A DNA stretch of 64,000 nucleotides from Palleronia pontilimi (lineage in GTDB: Bacteria > Pseudomonadota > Alphaproteobacteria > Rhodobacterales > Rhodobacteraceae), in NCBI RefSeq assembly GCF_016412875.1, contig NZ_JAEKPD010000001.1:310001-374000 (forward strand), given 5' to 3'. The notes beneath the pieces are model-generated. The model saw only the letters and a list, made by a program, of their open reading frames with translations. It did not search any database and was not told where the DNA came from. Both the position numbers and the translations under genes were made by a program. This document shows, piece by piece, positions 17,673 through 27,446 of the stretch; positions within the stretch are counted from its first letter, which is position 1, and each line of letters starts with the position of its first letter.

Positions 17673-19001
17673 TCAGTCCAGCGCCCGCGTCTCGACCTGG
17701 ACGGCGTCGTTCATCACCCGGACCTCGCGCTGGGGGAACGGGATCGAGATGCCGTGCTCCTGGAACGCATCCCAAAGCGCCAGGTAGACATTGCCGCGGA
17801 TGTTGGTCAGCCCGCCGACGGGATCGGTGATCCAGAAACGCAGGATATAGTCCACCGAGCTGTCGCCGAAGCCCACGATGTGACAGACGGCGGGCCGCGT
17901 GGTCAGCACACGCTCGACCCCCGACGCGGCCTCGATGGCGATCTTGCGCACAAGGTGCGGATCGTCGCCGTAGGCGGTGCCGAAATAGATGTCGAGCCGC
18001 ACGAAATTGTTGGAATGCGACCAGTTCACCACCTGACCGGTGATCAGGTCCTCGTTCGGAATCAGGTATTCCTTGCCGTCGCGCGTGGTGATCGACGCAT
18101 AGCGCGCGCCCAAGGTGTTGATCCAGCCGAAGGTATCGCCAAGCGAGATCACGTCGCCGGGCTTGATCGACTTGTCGAGCAGGATGATGACGCCCGACAC
18201 CAGGTTGGACACCACCTTCTGCAGGCCGAAGCCCAGGCCCACGCCGATGGCGCCCGACAGCACCGCAAGGCCGGTCAGGTCCACGCCCACCGCCTTCAGC
18301 CCGATGAAGAACGCCGCACCGTAGAGCAGGATCTGCATCACTTTCACGGCCAGAACGCGCATGGACGGGCTGATCGCCTCGTTCCGGCGGATCTGCTCGG
18401 CCGAGGACGACGACACGATCCGCGCCAGCGTGAACAGCACCGCGATCAGGATGGCGGCCTGCACCAGCGTCAGGACGCTCAGCCGGAAGCTGCCCATCTC
18501 GAACGCGACCTGGTCCAGGGCGCGACCGACCTCGTCGGTGATGCCCAGCAGGTACAGCGTGACGTAGATCCAAAGCCCCCAGCGGACGATCGTGCGCACC
18601 ATCGGATTGCGCACCAGCCGCGCCGCGAAGACCACCGCCAGCCACGCCAGCGCCAGCGACGCGGCCAACGACAGGATATAGCTGCGCGACGGAAAGGACG
18701 TGATCCCGCGCATGATCCACAGCGCGATCCAGACGCCCGCGGTGAAGAAGATCAGCTTCAGCCGCCGGTTCACCGTCAGCAACAGGCGCAACTGCCATTT
18801 CGGCCGGTTCTCGAGCCCGCGCATCCATTCGCGCATGCGCGGCTGCGCCCAGGCGTTCAGCAGAACCACCAGAATGACCAGACCCGCCAGGATCGCCAGC
18901 TGCCACAGCCGCGACGGCAGCAGCAGATTCTGGAATTGCAGCTTGGCCAGGTTCCAAAGCTGGATGATTTCGTCGAAAAGAAGAGAGAACTCGGTATCCA
19001 T
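17673..19001 (-). CDS. MscS-family mechanosensitive ion channel
   Basis: 442 residues from ATG at 19001; the longer frame adds 19 basic residues without support. There are several N-terminal membrane segments, then the MscS pore and vestibule region: 'LTGLAVLSGAIGVGLGFGLQ' and 'KVVSNLVSGVIILLDKSIKPG' with 'GTAYGDDP' in the cytoplasmic part. Such channels release solutes on hypo-osmotic shock. It appears monocistronic and diverges from leuC. Confidence 0.9.
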   Translation of the reverse strand: MDTEFSLLFDEIIQLWNLAKLQFQNLLLPSRLWQLAILAGLVILVVLLNAWAQPRMREWMRGLENRPKWQLRLLLTVNRRLKLIFFTAGVWIALWIMRGITSFPSRSYILSLAASLALAWLAVVFAARLVRNPMVRTIVRWGLWIYVTLYLLGITDEVGRALDQVAFEMGSFRLSVLTLVQAAILIAVLFTLARIVSSSSAEQIRRNEAISPSMRVLAVKVMQILLYGAAFFIGLKAVGVDLTGLAVLSGAIGVGLGFGLQKVVSNLVSGVIILLDKSIKPGDVISLGDTFGWINTLGARYASITTRDGKEYLIPNEDLITGQVVNWSHSNNFVRLDIYFGTAYGDDPHLVRKIAIEAASGVERVLTTRPAVCHIVGFGDSSVDYILRFWITDPVGGLTNIRGNVYLALWDAFQEHGISIPFPQREVRVMNDAVQVETRALD

Positions 19002-19110
19002 GGGCGCAGCATGGACCGGGTGCCGGGGCTTGCACAAGCGCCCCCTTGGCCCGCTCACGGTTGCGCCAATCCCCTTTTATCGCGGCCTGCGATCGGCTAT
19101 ACGCCCGTGC

Positions 19111-19203
19111 ATGGATCCGGAATTCATCATCTGCGACCACGCGCGCCTGCGCGAACGCTTTTTCGGAGCGAGCTTCACGGTGCTGGCGCGCCTATCCGCC
19201 TGA
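19111..19203 (+). CDS. Possible 30-residue leader ORF upstream of leuC
   Basis: ATG at 19111 to TGA at 19203, 30 codons ('MDPEFIICDHARLRERFFGA...'), 54 bases before leuC. It lies in the otherwise empty 256-bp spacer between the channel gene and leuC. It contains three or four Leu codons but no Leu run, and I see no clear attenuator hairpins, so a leader-peptide role is only a possibility. Confidence 0.2.
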   Translation: MDPEFIICDHARLRERFFGASFTVLARLSA

Positions 19204-19257
19204 GCCGCGCCCAAATCCGCTCCAAATTCGAACATCAGCCGCAAGGAGAGGACCGCC

Positions 19258-20682
19258 ATGTCCCCCAAGACGCTTTATGACAAGATCTGGGATGCCCACC
19301 TGGTCCACGAGGCCGAGGATGGCACCAGCCTGCTTTATATCGACCGCCACCTGGTCCACGAGGTCACCAGCCCGCAGGCCTTCGAAGGGCTGCGCATGAC
19401 GGGCCGCACTGTGCGCGCACCCGACAAGACCATCGCCGTGCCGGACCACAACGTGCCCACCACGCTGGACCGCGCCAAGGGGATCGAGAACGAGGAATCC
19501 CGCATCCAGGTCGAGGCGCTGGACAAGAACGCCAAGGATTTCGGGATCCACTACTATCCCGTCAGCGACGTGCGCCAGGGCATCGTCCACATCATCGGTC
19601 CCGAACAGGGCTGGACCCTGCCCGGCATGACCGTGGTCTGCGGCGACAGCCACACCGCCACCCATGGCGCCTTCGGCTCGCTCGCCCACGGGATCGGCAC
19701 GTCCGAGGTCGAGCATGTGCTGGCCACCCAGACGCTGATCCAGCGCAAGGGCAAGAACATGAAGGTCGAGATCACGGGCAAGCTGATGCCCGGTGTGACC
19801 GCCAAGGACATCACCCTGTCGGTGATCGGCAAGACCGGCACCGCGGGCGGCACCGGCTACGTCATCGAATACATGGGCGAGGCCATCCGCGATCTGTCGA
19901 TGGAAGGACGCATGACCGTCTGCAACATGGCGATCGAAGGCGGCGCGCGCGCGGGCCTGATCGCGCCGGACGAGAAGACCTTTGAATATGTCAAAGGCCG
20001 CCCCCACGCCCCCAAGGGCGCCCAGTGGGAAGCCGCGCTGAACTGGTGGAAGACGCTGAAGTCCGACGACGACGCCCATTGGGACAAGGTCGTGACGATC
20101 CGCGGCGAAGACATCGCGCCGGTCGTCACCTGGGGCACCTCGCCCGAGGACGTGCTGCCGATCACCGCCTCCGTGCCCGCGCCCGAAAGCTTCCAGGGCG
20201 GCAAGGTCGACGCGGCGAAGCGCGCGCTCGATTACATGGGGCTGAAGGCGGGCACGCCGCTCTCCGAGATCAAGATCGACACGGTCTTCATCGGGTCCTG
20301 CACCAATGGCCGGATCGAGGATCTGCGCGCCGCCGCCGCGATCCTGATGGGCAAGAAGGTGAAGGACGGGCTGCGCGCCATGGTCGTGCCCGGCTCGGGC
20401 CTTGTCCGCGCGCAGGCCGAAGAAGAAGGCTTGGCCGACATCTTCAAGGAGGCCGGGTTCGAATGGCGCATGGCGGGTTGTTCCATGTGCCTGGCCATGA
20501 ACCCCGACCAGCTGGCCCCGGGCGAGCGCTGCGCGGCCACGTCGAACCGCAACTTCGAAGGCCGCCAGGGCCGCGGCGGACGCACCCATTTGATGAGCCC
20601 TGCCATGGCCGCCGCCGCCGCGATCACCGGGCACCTGACCGACGTGCGCGAGATGATGCAGCCCGAAAACGAACCGGCCTGA
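19258..20682 (+). CDS. leuC: 3-isopropylmalate dehydratase large subunit
   Basis: 474 residues, ATG with AAGGAGAG upstream. Aconitase family: '[20 protein letters not shown]', and the 4Fe-4S ligands in '[15 protein letters not shown]' and '[12 protein letters not shown]'. With LeuD it isomerises 2- to 3-isopropylmalate in leucine biosynthesis. leuD begins 12 bases after its stop. Confidence 0.98.
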   Translation: MSPKTLYDKIWDAHLVHEAEDGTSLLYIDRHLVHEVTSPQAFEGLRMTGRTVRAPDKTIAVPDHNVPTTLDRAKGIENEESRIQVEALDKNAKDFGIHYYPVSDVRQGIVHIIGPEQGWTLPGMTVVCGDSHTATHGAFGSLAHGIGTSEVEHVLATQTLIQRKGKNMKVEITGKLMPGVTAKDITLSVIGKTGTAGGTGYVIEYMGEAIRDLSMEGRMTVCNMAIEGGARAGLIAPDEKTFEYVKGRPHAPKGAQWEAALNWWKTLKSDDDAHWDKVVTIRGEDIAPVVTWGTSPEDVLPITASVPAPESFQGGKVDAAKRALDYMGLKAGTPLSEIKIDTVFIGSCTNGRIEDLRAAAAILMGKKVKDGLRAMVVPGSGLVRAQAEEEGLADIFKEAGFEWRMAGCSMCLAMNPDQLAPGERCAATSNRNFEGRQGRGGRTHLMSPAMAAAAAITGHLTDVREMMQPENEPA

Positions 20683-20694
20683 GGAGCGAGACCC

Positions 20695-21300
20695 ATGGAA
20701 AAATTCGAAAAGCTCACGGGGATCGCCGCGCCGCTGCCGCTGATCAACATCGACACCGACATGATCATCCCCAAGCAGTTCCTGAAGACCATCAAGCGGT
20801 CGGGTCTGGGCGTGAACCTGTTCGACGAGATGCGGTATCTGGATGACGGGTCGGAAAACCCCGATTTCGTTCTGAACCAGCCCGCCTACCGCGACGCCGA
20901 AATCCTGATCGCGGGGGACAATTTCGGCTGCGGATCATCCCGCGAGCACGCGCCCTGGGCGATCAAGGATTTCGGCATCCGCTGCATCGTGTCCACCAGC
21001 TTCGCCGACATCTTCTTCAACAACTGCTTCAAGAACGGCATCCTGCCCATCGTGCTGCCGCAAGAGCAGGTCGATCTGCTGATGCAGGACGCCGAACGGG
21101 GCGCCAATGCGCGCATGGAGGTGGATCTGGCATCGCAGACCATCACCACGTCCGACGGCGAGACGATAAGCTTCGAGGTCGACAGCTTCCGCAAGCACTG
21201 CCTGATGGAAGGTCTGGACGATATCGGGCTGACCATGGCCAAGGTCGACGCCATCGGCAGCTTCGAAAAGCAGGCCGAACAGGCGCGTCCCTGGGTCTGA
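20695..21300 (+). CDS. leuD: 3-isopropylmalate dehydratase small subunit
   Basis: 201 residues, ATG with GGAGCGAG upstream. The swivel-domain signature is '[15 protein letters not shown]' near the start and '[17 protein letters not shown]' (about 77-93). It completes the isomerase active site with LeuC. The gene is followed by an intrinsic terminator at 21350. Confidence 0.97.
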   Translation: MEKFEKLTGIAAPLPLINIDTDMIIPKQFLKTIKRSGLGVNLFDEMRYLDDGSENPDFVLNQPAYRDAEILIAGDNFGCGSSREHAPWAIKDFGIRCIVSTSFADIFFNNCFKNGILPIVLPQEQVDLLMQDAERGANARMEVDLASQTITTSDGETISFEVDSFRKHCLMEGLDDIGLTMAKVDAIGSFEKQAEQARPWV

Positions 21301-21349
21301 GCTGCTTGGTCCAGCAATTGTAGCCCGGACGCAATCAACCACTAGATGA

Positions 21350-21378
21350 GGGGTCGCACCATTGTGCGGCCCCTTTTT
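21350..21378 (+). terminator. Intrinsic terminator of leuCD
   Basis: Stem 21350-21359 pairs with 21364-21373 (one G-T pair), loop CATT, followed by TTTTT. It lies 50 bases after leuD. Confidence 0.85.
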
Positions 21379-21584
21379 CGTGCCGCATTTGATGCAAAGT
21401 CGCACCACTTCCTTCACGAAACCGCCCGAAATTATTGGTTAATTTGCCCTCGGGGATTGATTTGAGTGAAAGAAGTGGGGCAAAAATTGGGCAAGATTGA
21501 GGCAAACCGTCAGCATAGGCGGGATCAAGAAGGGACAAGCGTCAGGCATCGTATCTGGCGCGTCCGGGTTGAGGTAGAGAGACA

Positions 21585-22418
21585 GTGATCTCACGTATTC
21601 CAGGCGCCCTGCTAAGGGGTGTGATGGTCGCGTTGCTCATCGCGACCCCGGCGATGGTGCTGCCGCAGATCAGCCCCGACGCCGCGCAAGCCATGGCGTT
21701 CCTGGCGATCTGCGCGGGGCTTCTGACGGTCTTCGAATACGGCTCGAGCTATCCGTGCCTGTTCGAATTCCGCGACGCCGCGCCCTTCAACCGCATCCGC
21801 TTCATGATGCTGTTCGTCACCGTGCTGGCGACCAGCCTGATCTCGCGCGGGATGACCGAGCCGAATTCCCTGACCGTGCTGCTTGAAATCGTGGGCCATG
21901 TCATCGGCCGCGCCATCGACGTGCCCTATTCGCCGGTCCGCCTGCTGGTGCTGATGATGCCCGAGGACGCAAGCGTGCGTGAGCTTTTGCTGGTGCGCAG
22001 CGCGGTGGGCCTTTCGATCATCGTGTCGCTTCTGTCGCTGTCGGTCTTCGTGCTTCTGCTGGGCCGCCGCAGCTGGCCGCTGAAGGGCGGCAGCTTCAAT
22101 GTCTGGGTGAACCTGCCGACCTTCGATCCCACCGGCGGCGGCGACGTGGTGATGCGGCTCGAGCGCGACGGGCGGATCAACGTGCTGGTCGGCCTGCTGC
22201 TGCCATTCCTGATGCCGGTGGCGATCAACAAGGCGTCCGAGCATTTCGGACAGGTCACGATGGACAATCCGCAGACCATGGTCTGGATCGTGGCCGCCTG
22301 GGCGTTCCTGCCCGCATCCCTGTTCATGCGCGGCATCGCCATGACCCGCATCGCGGCGATGATCGACGAGCGGCGACGCCTGTCCTCGGTCAATCGGTCG
22401 GACCTGGTGACCGCCTGA
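21585..22418 (+). CDS. Conserved integral membrane protein, unknown function
   Basis: 277 residues, GTG start with GAGG 11 bases upstream. About six hydrophobic segments; charged patches include 'EFRDAAPFNRIRFMMLF' and 'PTFDPTGGGDVVMRLERDGR'. I recognise it only as a Rhodobacterales-type conserved membrane protein. A signal-like first helix (10-28) is followed by 'PQISPDAAQAMAF'. It shares a junction with the downstream exported EEP-family gene (stop TGA at 22416 inside that gene's apparent CTG start), so the two are probably one operon. Confidence 0.7.
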   Translation: MISRIPGALLRGVMVALLIATPAMVLPQISPDAAQAMAFLAICAGLLTVFEYGSSYPCLFEFRDAAPFNRIRFMMLFVTVLATSLISRGMTEPNSLTVLLEIVGHVIGRAIDVPYSPVRLLVLMMPEDASVRELLLVRSAVGLSIIVSLLSLSVFVLLLGRRSWPLKGGSFNVWVNLPTFDPTGGGDVVMRLERDGRINVLVGLLLPFLMPVAINKASEHFGQVTMDNPQTMVWIVAAWAFLPASLFMRGIAMTRIAAMIDERRRLSSVNRSDLVTA

Positions 22419-23473
22419 TCCGCGCCGTTTGCATAGCGTGCCTGCTGTGGGCGCTGCCGGCGGCGGGCCAGGATCTGCGCGTCGCGACCTTTCATACGGA
22501 CCTGTCGCAACGCGGCCCGGGCCTGATGCTTCGCGAGATCCTGAAGCCGTCCGGGCCCGCCCGCGTCGTGGCGGGCGCGGTGGCCGAAATCGCGCCGGAC
22601 GTGCTGGTCCTGCAGGACGTGGATTACGACGCGTCCCTTGCCGGTCTGCGCGCCCTGGCCGATCTGATCCAGGACGAAGGCGGGCCGCTCTATCCCCACC
22701 TTTTCGCAAGGCTGCCGAATAGCGGGATGCCGTCCGGCTTCGATCTGGACGGCGACGGGCTCCTTGGAGGACCGCGCGATGCGCAGGGCTATGGGCGGTT
22801 CGAGGGCGATGGCGGGATGGCGATCCTGTCGCTATACCCGATGGACGAGGACGGGATTCGGGATTTCTCGGACCTGCTGTGGGACGACCTGCCCGACGCC
22901 ATCGCGCCCGAGCCACCCTTTCCATCGCCGCAGGCGGCCGCCGCCCGTCGGCTGTCTTCGGTTGGCCACTGGGTCGTGCCGGTCACGCTGCCCTCCGGCC
23001 CGCTGCACCTGATGACGTGGAGCGCGACCCCGCCAATTTTCGACGGACCCGAAGATCTGAACGGGCGGCGCAACCATGACGAGGCCGCGCTGTGGCTGCG
23101 ACTGCTGGACGGGGATTTGGGCGACGTTCCCGACGCACCCTTCGTGATCCTGGGCAACGCCAACCTGGACCCCGTCGACGGGGACGGGGTGCGCGGCGCC
23201 TTGACCCGCCTTCTGGCGGATCCGCGCTTGCAGGATCCGAAGCCGCGCGGTGATCCGAAGCCCGACAGGTCCGGCCAGGTCCATCGGGGCGACCCGGCCC
23301 TGGACACGGCTGCATATGACGGGGCGGGCAACCTGCGGGTCAGCTACGTCCTGCCCTCTGCCGACATCGTCGTCCGCGACAGCGGCGTCTTCTGGCCGAA
23401 GCTCGACGCCCTGGGCAAGGACGACCTGGGCCCCCGTCACGCCATCGTCTGGGCCGACCTGACGCTTCGCTGA
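22415..23473 (+). CDS. Exported endonuclease/exonuclease/phosphatase-family protein, apparent CTG start
   Basis: Read from CTG at 22415, the product has 352 residues with a textbook signal peptide ('IRAVCIACLLWALPAAGQD') and then the EEP-family opening 'LRVATFHTDLSQRGPGLMLR'. The first ATG (22526) would remove both the signal and the first conserved strand. No in-frame ATG, GTG or TTG exists between the preceding gene's last codons and 22526. Later motifs fit the family: 'DVLVLQDVDYD', 'FDLDGDG', 'GNANLDPVDG' and 'PRHAIVWADL'. Catalytic residues differ from DNase I-type enzymes, so the activity (phosphoesterase or nuclease) is unclear. CTG initiation is inferred. Confidence 0.75.
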   Translation: MIRAVCIACLLWALPAAGQDLRVATFHTDLSQRGPGLMLREILKPSGPARVVAGAVAEIAPDVLVLQDVDYDASLAGLRALADLIQDEGGPLYPHLFARLPNSGMPSGFDLDGDGLLGGPRDAQGYGRFEGDGGMAILSLYPMDEDGIRDFSDLLWDDLPDAIAPEPPFPSPQAAAARRLSSVGHWVVPVTLPSGPLHLMTWSATPPIFDGPEDLNGRRNHDEAALWLRLLDGDLGDVPDAPFVILGNANLDPVDGDGVRGALTRLLADPRLQDPKPRGDPKPDRSGQVHRGDPALDTAAYDGAGNLRVSYVLPSADIVVRDSGVFWPKLDALGKDDLGPRHAIVWADLTLR

Positions 23474-23601
23474 CGCAGGCGGCGAACGCGGCCCTCAGGG
23501 GCCTTCCGAGCGCCACTTGAGCCGACCCCGCCGCGGCGCCGCTTGACGCCCCTCAGCCCCCGCTATACCCCGCCCGCAACCTTTCGCGACGGAGCGCACC
23601 C

Positions 23602-24702
23602 ATGCCCAATCCTTCCCTTTTGATCCTGCCCGGCGACGGAATCGGCCCCGAGGTCATGGCAGAGGTGCGCAAGATCATCGACTGGATGGGCGATAACCGC
23701 GGCCTGGTCTTCGACGTGACCGAGGACCTGGTGGGCGGCTGCGCCTATGACAAGCACGGCACGCCCCTGACCGACGCCACCATGGAGCAGGCCCAGAAGG
23801 TCGACGCGGTGCTTCTTGGCGCCGTGGGCGGTCCGAAATACGACGACCTGGATTTCAGCGTGAAGCCCGAGCGGGGCCTGCTGCGCCTGCGCAAGGAAAT
23901 GGACCTATTCGCCAACCTGCGCCCCGCGCAATGCTTCGACGCGCTGGCCGACTTCTCGTCGCTGAAGCGCGACGTGGTTGCGGGCCTGGACATCGTCATC
24001 GTCCGCGAACTGACCAGCGGCATCTATTTCGGCGAGCCGCGTGGCATCATCGAAGAAGGCAACGAGCGCGTCGGCATCAACACCCAGCGCTACACCGAAT
24101 CCGAGATCGAGCGCGTCTGCCGATCGGCTTTCGAGCTTGCCATGAAGCGCAGCAAGAAGCTGTGCTCGATGGAAAAGGCCAACGTGATGGAATCGGGCGT
24201 GCTGTGGCGGCAGGTCGCCACCGAGGTGGGCCGCGACTATCCCGAGGTCGAGCTGTCGCACATGTATGCCGATAACGGCGCCATGCAGCTGGTGCGCAAG
24301 CCCAAGCAGTTCGACGTGATCGTGACCGACAACCTGTTCGGCGACCTTCTGTCAGACGCCGCGGCGATGCTGACAGGCTCGCTGGGCATGCTGCCGTCGG
24401 CATCGCTGGGCGCGCCCATGGAAAACGGCCGACCCAAGGCACTTTACGAGCCGGTCCACGGCTCGGCCCCCGATATCGCAGGACAGGGCAAGGCCAATCC
24501 CATCGCCTGCATCCTCAGCTTCGCCATGGCGCTGCGCTACAGCTTCGACCGGGGCGACGATGCGCTGGCCGTGGAAGGTGCTGTGGAAGCCGTGCTGGCG
24601 CAGGGCCTGCGGACGGCGGACCTGCTGGGCGAAGATGGCACCGACGCGGTCACGACATCGGAGATGGGTGACGCGATCGTGGCCGCGCTGGGCGCAAGCT
24701 AG
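23602..24702 (+). CDS. leuB: 3-isopropylmalate dehydrogenase
   Basis: 366 residues. Isocitrate/isopropylmalate dehydrogenase family: '[16 protein letters not shown]' at the start, '[16 protein letters not shown]', '[15 protein letters not shown]', and the NAD/metal site '[20 protein letters not shown]' with '[18 protein letters not shown]'. It oxidatively decarboxylates 3-isopropylmalate. It is separated from leuCD by the membrane and EEP genes and ends in CTAG, which also serves as the stop of the convergent DUF421 gene. Confidence 0.98.
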   Translation: MPNPSLLILPGDGIGPEVMAEVRKIIDWMGDNRGLVFDVTEDLVGGCAYDKHGTPLTDATMEQAQKVDAVLLGAVGGPKYDDLDFSVKPERGLLRLRKEMDLFANLRPAQCFDALADFSSLKRDVVAGLDIVIVRELTSGIYFGEPRGIIEEGNERVGINTQRYTESEIERVCRSAFELAMKRSKKLCSMEKANVMESGVLWRQVATEVGRDYPEVELSHMYADNGAMQLVRKPKQFDVIVTDNLFGDLLSDAAAMLTGSLGMLPSASLGAPMENGRPKALYEPVHGSAPDIAGQGKANPIACILSFAMALRYSFDRGDDALAVEGAVEAVLAQGLRTADLLGEDGTDAVTTSEMGDAIVAALGAS

Positions 24703-25190
24703 GTCGTCACGCCGTCCAGCAGGCAATCGTCGACCTGCGTGTCGCCGTGCAGCACGCTGACATCGCCGGTGTCTTCGAGGATGACGGCGCGGACGTCCTG
24801 CAGGCGAAGGGCATTCGCCTCGCGCAGCTTGCCCATCAGGTCCGAGCGGCTGACGCGCCCCCGGCGCAGGTTCTCTTCGATGATCTCGCCGTCCCGCATC
24901 AGCAAAAGCGGCGAGTTGTCGACCGTCCGGTGAAACCAGCCCAGCCGCGTGCGCGCCGTCGAAATCGCGCGCTGCACGACGAACAGCGCGACCAGCGCGC
25001 CCATGTTGCCCCAGAATGCCGACGGTTGACCGGCCATCACGGCACTTGCCAAGACCGAGCCCTTGGCAACCGTGATCGCGAAATCGAAGCCCGACATCTT
25101 CGAAAAACTGCGCAGACCGTTCAGGCGGGTGAGCACGATAATCAGCGCGACCACCAGCGCGGCGCGCAGCAAGATATAGACGATATCCAT
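24699..25190 (-). CDS. DUF421 / YetF-like membrane protein
   Basis: 163 residues from ATG at 25190 (GGAGTT upstream). Two or three membrane segments ('[20 protein letters not shown]' and '[14 protein letters not shown]') are followed by a cytoplasmic domain with '[20 protein letters not shown]', the YetF C-terminal pattern. Function is poorly known; YetF proteins assemble in the membrane. Its stop overlaps the leuB stop in opposite orientation. Confidence 0.82.
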   Translation of the reverse strand: MDIVYILLRAALVVALIIVLTRLNGLRSFSKMSGFDFAITVAKGSVLASAVMAGQPSAFWGNMGALVALFVVQRAISTARTRLGWFHRTVDNSPLLLMRDGEIIEENLRRGRVSRSDLMGKLREANALRLQDVRAVILEDTGDVSVLHGDTQVDDCLLDGVTT

Positions 25191-25274
25191 GAAGAACTCC
25201 CTTCGGCCCACAGCGCGGCGTGTTCCGAATAGTTCCCCTTGACGAAGGCGGCGCATGGGCGTTCACGGTGGCCC

Positions 25275-26285
25275 ATGTTCAATCGCATGCCGCCCTCGTT
25301 GGCCGGACCGCTTCTGGCGCTGCTGGCCTTCGCCCTGTTCGCCACCCACGATGTGGTGGTGAAGGGGCTGGGCGCGCATTACTCGTCGTTCCAGATCATC
25401 TTCTTCTCGGTGCTGCTGGGCTTCCCGCTGGCGACCGTCATGCTGATGCGCGATCCGACGCCGGGCACGCTGCGCCCCGTGCATCCGTGGTGGACGGCGC
25501 TTCGAACCGTGGCGGGCGTGTCGGCGCTGATGGGGGCGTTCTATGCCTTCTCGAACCTGCCGCTGGCGCAGGTCTACGCGCTGATCTTCGCCTCGCCCCT
25601 GCTGGTCACGGTTCTGTCGATCCCGATCCTTGGCGAACGGGTCGGCCTGCACCGCTGGGCCGCGGTCGCTGCCGGGCTGATCGGTGTGCTGGTGGTGCTT
25701 CGGCCGTGGAACGTGGACAACCTGACCCTGGGCCACGCCGCCGCGCTGCTAACGGCGATCGGCAGTTCGACCGCCTCGGTGGTGGTGCGCAAGATCGGCC
25801 GGGACGAGCGCGGCGTCGTGCTGCTGCTCTATCCCATGGTGGCGAATTTCGTGCTGACGGGGGCGATGTTGCCTTTGGTGTATCGCCCGATGGAGGCCAT
25901 CCACCTGGGCATGGTCGCCGCCGTTGCCGCGTTGGCATTTGCCGCCGGGTTGCTGATGATCTCGGCCTACCGCCTGGGCGAGGCCGCGACGGTCGCGCCC
26001 ATGCAATACTCGCAGATCATCTGGGCCGCGATCTTCGGGGCCCTGCTGTTCAACGAACGGCCCGACACGATGACGTGGATCGGGGCGGCGATCATCATCG
26101 CTTCGGGGCTTTACATCGTGCTGCGCGAATCCATGGGCGGGGGCTCGCGGGTTCAGCCCGTGGGCGGCTACCGCACGCGCATGGAAAACGTCGCCATGCC
26201 GCGGATCCCGGCGCTGCTGCGGCTGCAGGCAAACCGTATGCCGGCCGGCTATGAAGCGCTTGCAAAGCGCACCCCGAAGCAATAG
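25275..26285 (+). CDS. EamA/DMT-family drug/metabolite transporter
   Basis: 336 residues from ATG at 25275; an in-frame TTG at 25239 is also possible. Ten hydrophobic segments in two EamA repeats, with 'FATHDVVVKGLGAHYSSFQI' in the first and 'QYSQIIWAAIFGALLFNERP' in the second. About 40 hydrophilic residues follow the last helix. It is an inner-membrane exporter or permease of small metabolites; the substrate is unknown. tRNA-Pro follows in the same direction. Confidence 0.88.
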   Translation: MFNRMPPSLAGPLLALLAFALFATHDVVVKGLGAHYSSFQIIFFSVLLGFPLATVMLMRDPTPGTLRPVHPWWTALRTVAGVSALMGAFYAFSNLPLAQVYALIFASPLLVTVLSIPILGERVGLHRWAAVAAGLIGVLVVLRPWNVDNLTLGHAAALLTAIGSSTASVVVRKIGRDERGVVLLLYPMVANFVLTGAMLPLVYRPMEAIHLGMVAAVAALAFAAGLLMISAYRLGEAATVAPMQYSQIIWAAIFGALLFNERPDTMTWIGAAIIIASGLYIVLRESMGGGSRVQPVGGYRTRMENVAMPRIPALLRLQANRMPAGYEALAKRTPKQ

Positions 26286-26300
26286 TCCACGCCACACGGT

Positions 26301-26377
26301 CGGGCTGTAGCGCAGCCTGGTAGCGCACCTGCTTCGGGAGCAGGGGGTCGGAGGTTCGAATCCTCTCAGCCCGACCA
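26301..26377 (+). tRNA. tRNA-Pro (CGG)
   Basis: 77 nt with encoded CCA. The acceptor stem CGGGCTG pairs with CAGCCCG, the D arm is GCGC-AGCCTGGTA-GCGC, the anticodon stem CCTGC/GCAGG holds loop TTCGGGA with anticodon CGG at 26335-26337, and the T arm contains GGTTCGAATCC. It reads CCG codons, frequent in this GC-rich genome. It lies between the DMT permease and crtB, at the right edge of the block that interrupts the photosynthesis cluster. Confidence 0.97.
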
Positions 26378-26420
26378 GAATTCACTTAAAGTTTACGAAC
26401 AAGCGACGCCGCTTCCCTGC

Positions 26421-27446
26421 TCAGGCGCGGGATCTGGCGCGATCGGCCTGTTCCAGTTGCGCGAAGACGCCGATCAGCGCGCCCGTGCGCCCCTCGCCCC
26501 ACGGGGTCTCGGGGCGATCCGCCTGTGCGGCCGCGTCGACCAGGAACGCGGTCTCGGGCAAGGGCCGCGCGTACAGGACGGCCGAGCGCGGCATCGAGAC
26601 GGATACGCCCGCGCGCAGGATCGACAGGCCCAGCCACCCGACCTTCTGCCGTTTCGACGTGCGTCCCCGCCAGCTGACCGAATCGTAGCCGTTGCGACGC
26701 ACGGCCGTGCCGATCCCCGCGTAGATGTGGCGCGCCGCGAAGATGCCGGGTCGCGCCGCAAGGGGTAGCGCAGCCACCCCGGCCTCGGCCCGGAAATACA
26801 GCCGGTCGGCGTGGTCCAGCAGGCGGCGCACCATCGCGCGTACGGCGTCGGTGGGCAGCGGGTCCGCGAAGAAGGCGTCGGGATCGATCCGCGCCTCGTC
26901 CAGCCAGTCGGTGGGCAGGTAGATGCGGCGGGCGCGCGCATCCTCGCCCACGTCGCGGGCGATGTTGGTCAGCTGCATCGCGACGCCCAGGTCGCAGGCG
27001 CGGGCCAGCGCGTGACGGTCCCGCACGCCCATCAGCACGCACATCATCGCGCCCACGGCGGCCGCGACGCGCGCGGAATAGTCGTGCAGACCCGAAATAT
27101 CGGCGTAGCGATGTTCCAGCGCGTCCCAGGCCAGCCCTTCGAGCAGCGCGTCGGGCAGCGCGCGCGGCATGTGGAAGTCGTCGATCACCGACGCGAAGGC
27201 ACGGTCGGCGGGCGCGTTGCGGGGCCGCCCGGCATAGGCGAGGTCCAGCCGGTCGCGCAGGCGCAGCACCGCGCCGGTCTTGTCGTCGTGCAGGTCCACC
27301 GCGTCGTCGGCGAGCCGACAGAAGGCATAGAGCGCCAGCGCCGGGTCGCGCACGCGGGCGGGCAGAAGCCGGGACGCCGTGTGGAAGGACAGCGACCCGT
27401 GGCGGATCGCGTCGCGGCAGTGCTGCATGTCGGCGGGAGCGATCAT
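26421..27446 (-). CDS. crtB: Phytoene synthase
   Basis: 341 residues. The trans-isoprenyl synthase motifs are 'YAFCRLADDAVDLHDD' (about 40-55) and 'QLTNIARDVGEDARARRIYL'. It condenses two geranylgeranyl diphosphates to phytoene. Its ATG overlaps the crtI stop by four bases, so it is co-translated with crtI. Confidence 0.97.
   Translation of the reverse strand: MIAPADMQHCRDAIRHGSLSFHTASRLLPARVRDPALALYAFCRLADDAVDLHDDKTGAVLRLRDRLDLAYAGRPRNAPADRAFASVIDDFHMPRALPDALLEGLAWDALEHRYADISGLHDYSARVAAAVGAMMCVLMGVRDRHALARACDLGVAMQLTNIARDVGEDARARRIYLPTDWLDEARIDPDAFFADPLPTDAVRAMVRRLLDHADRLYFRAEAGVAALPLAARPGIFAARHIYAGIGTAVRRNGYDSVSWRGRTSKRQKVGWLGLSILRAGVSVSMPRSAVLYARPLPETAFLVDAAAQADRPETPWGEGRTGALIGVFAQLEQADRARSRA

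Noticed and set aside
26301-26377. tRNA-Pro as the attachment site of an integrated element
   Set aside because: No integrase, no duplicated 3' end of the tRNA and no mobile-element genes were found in the window.
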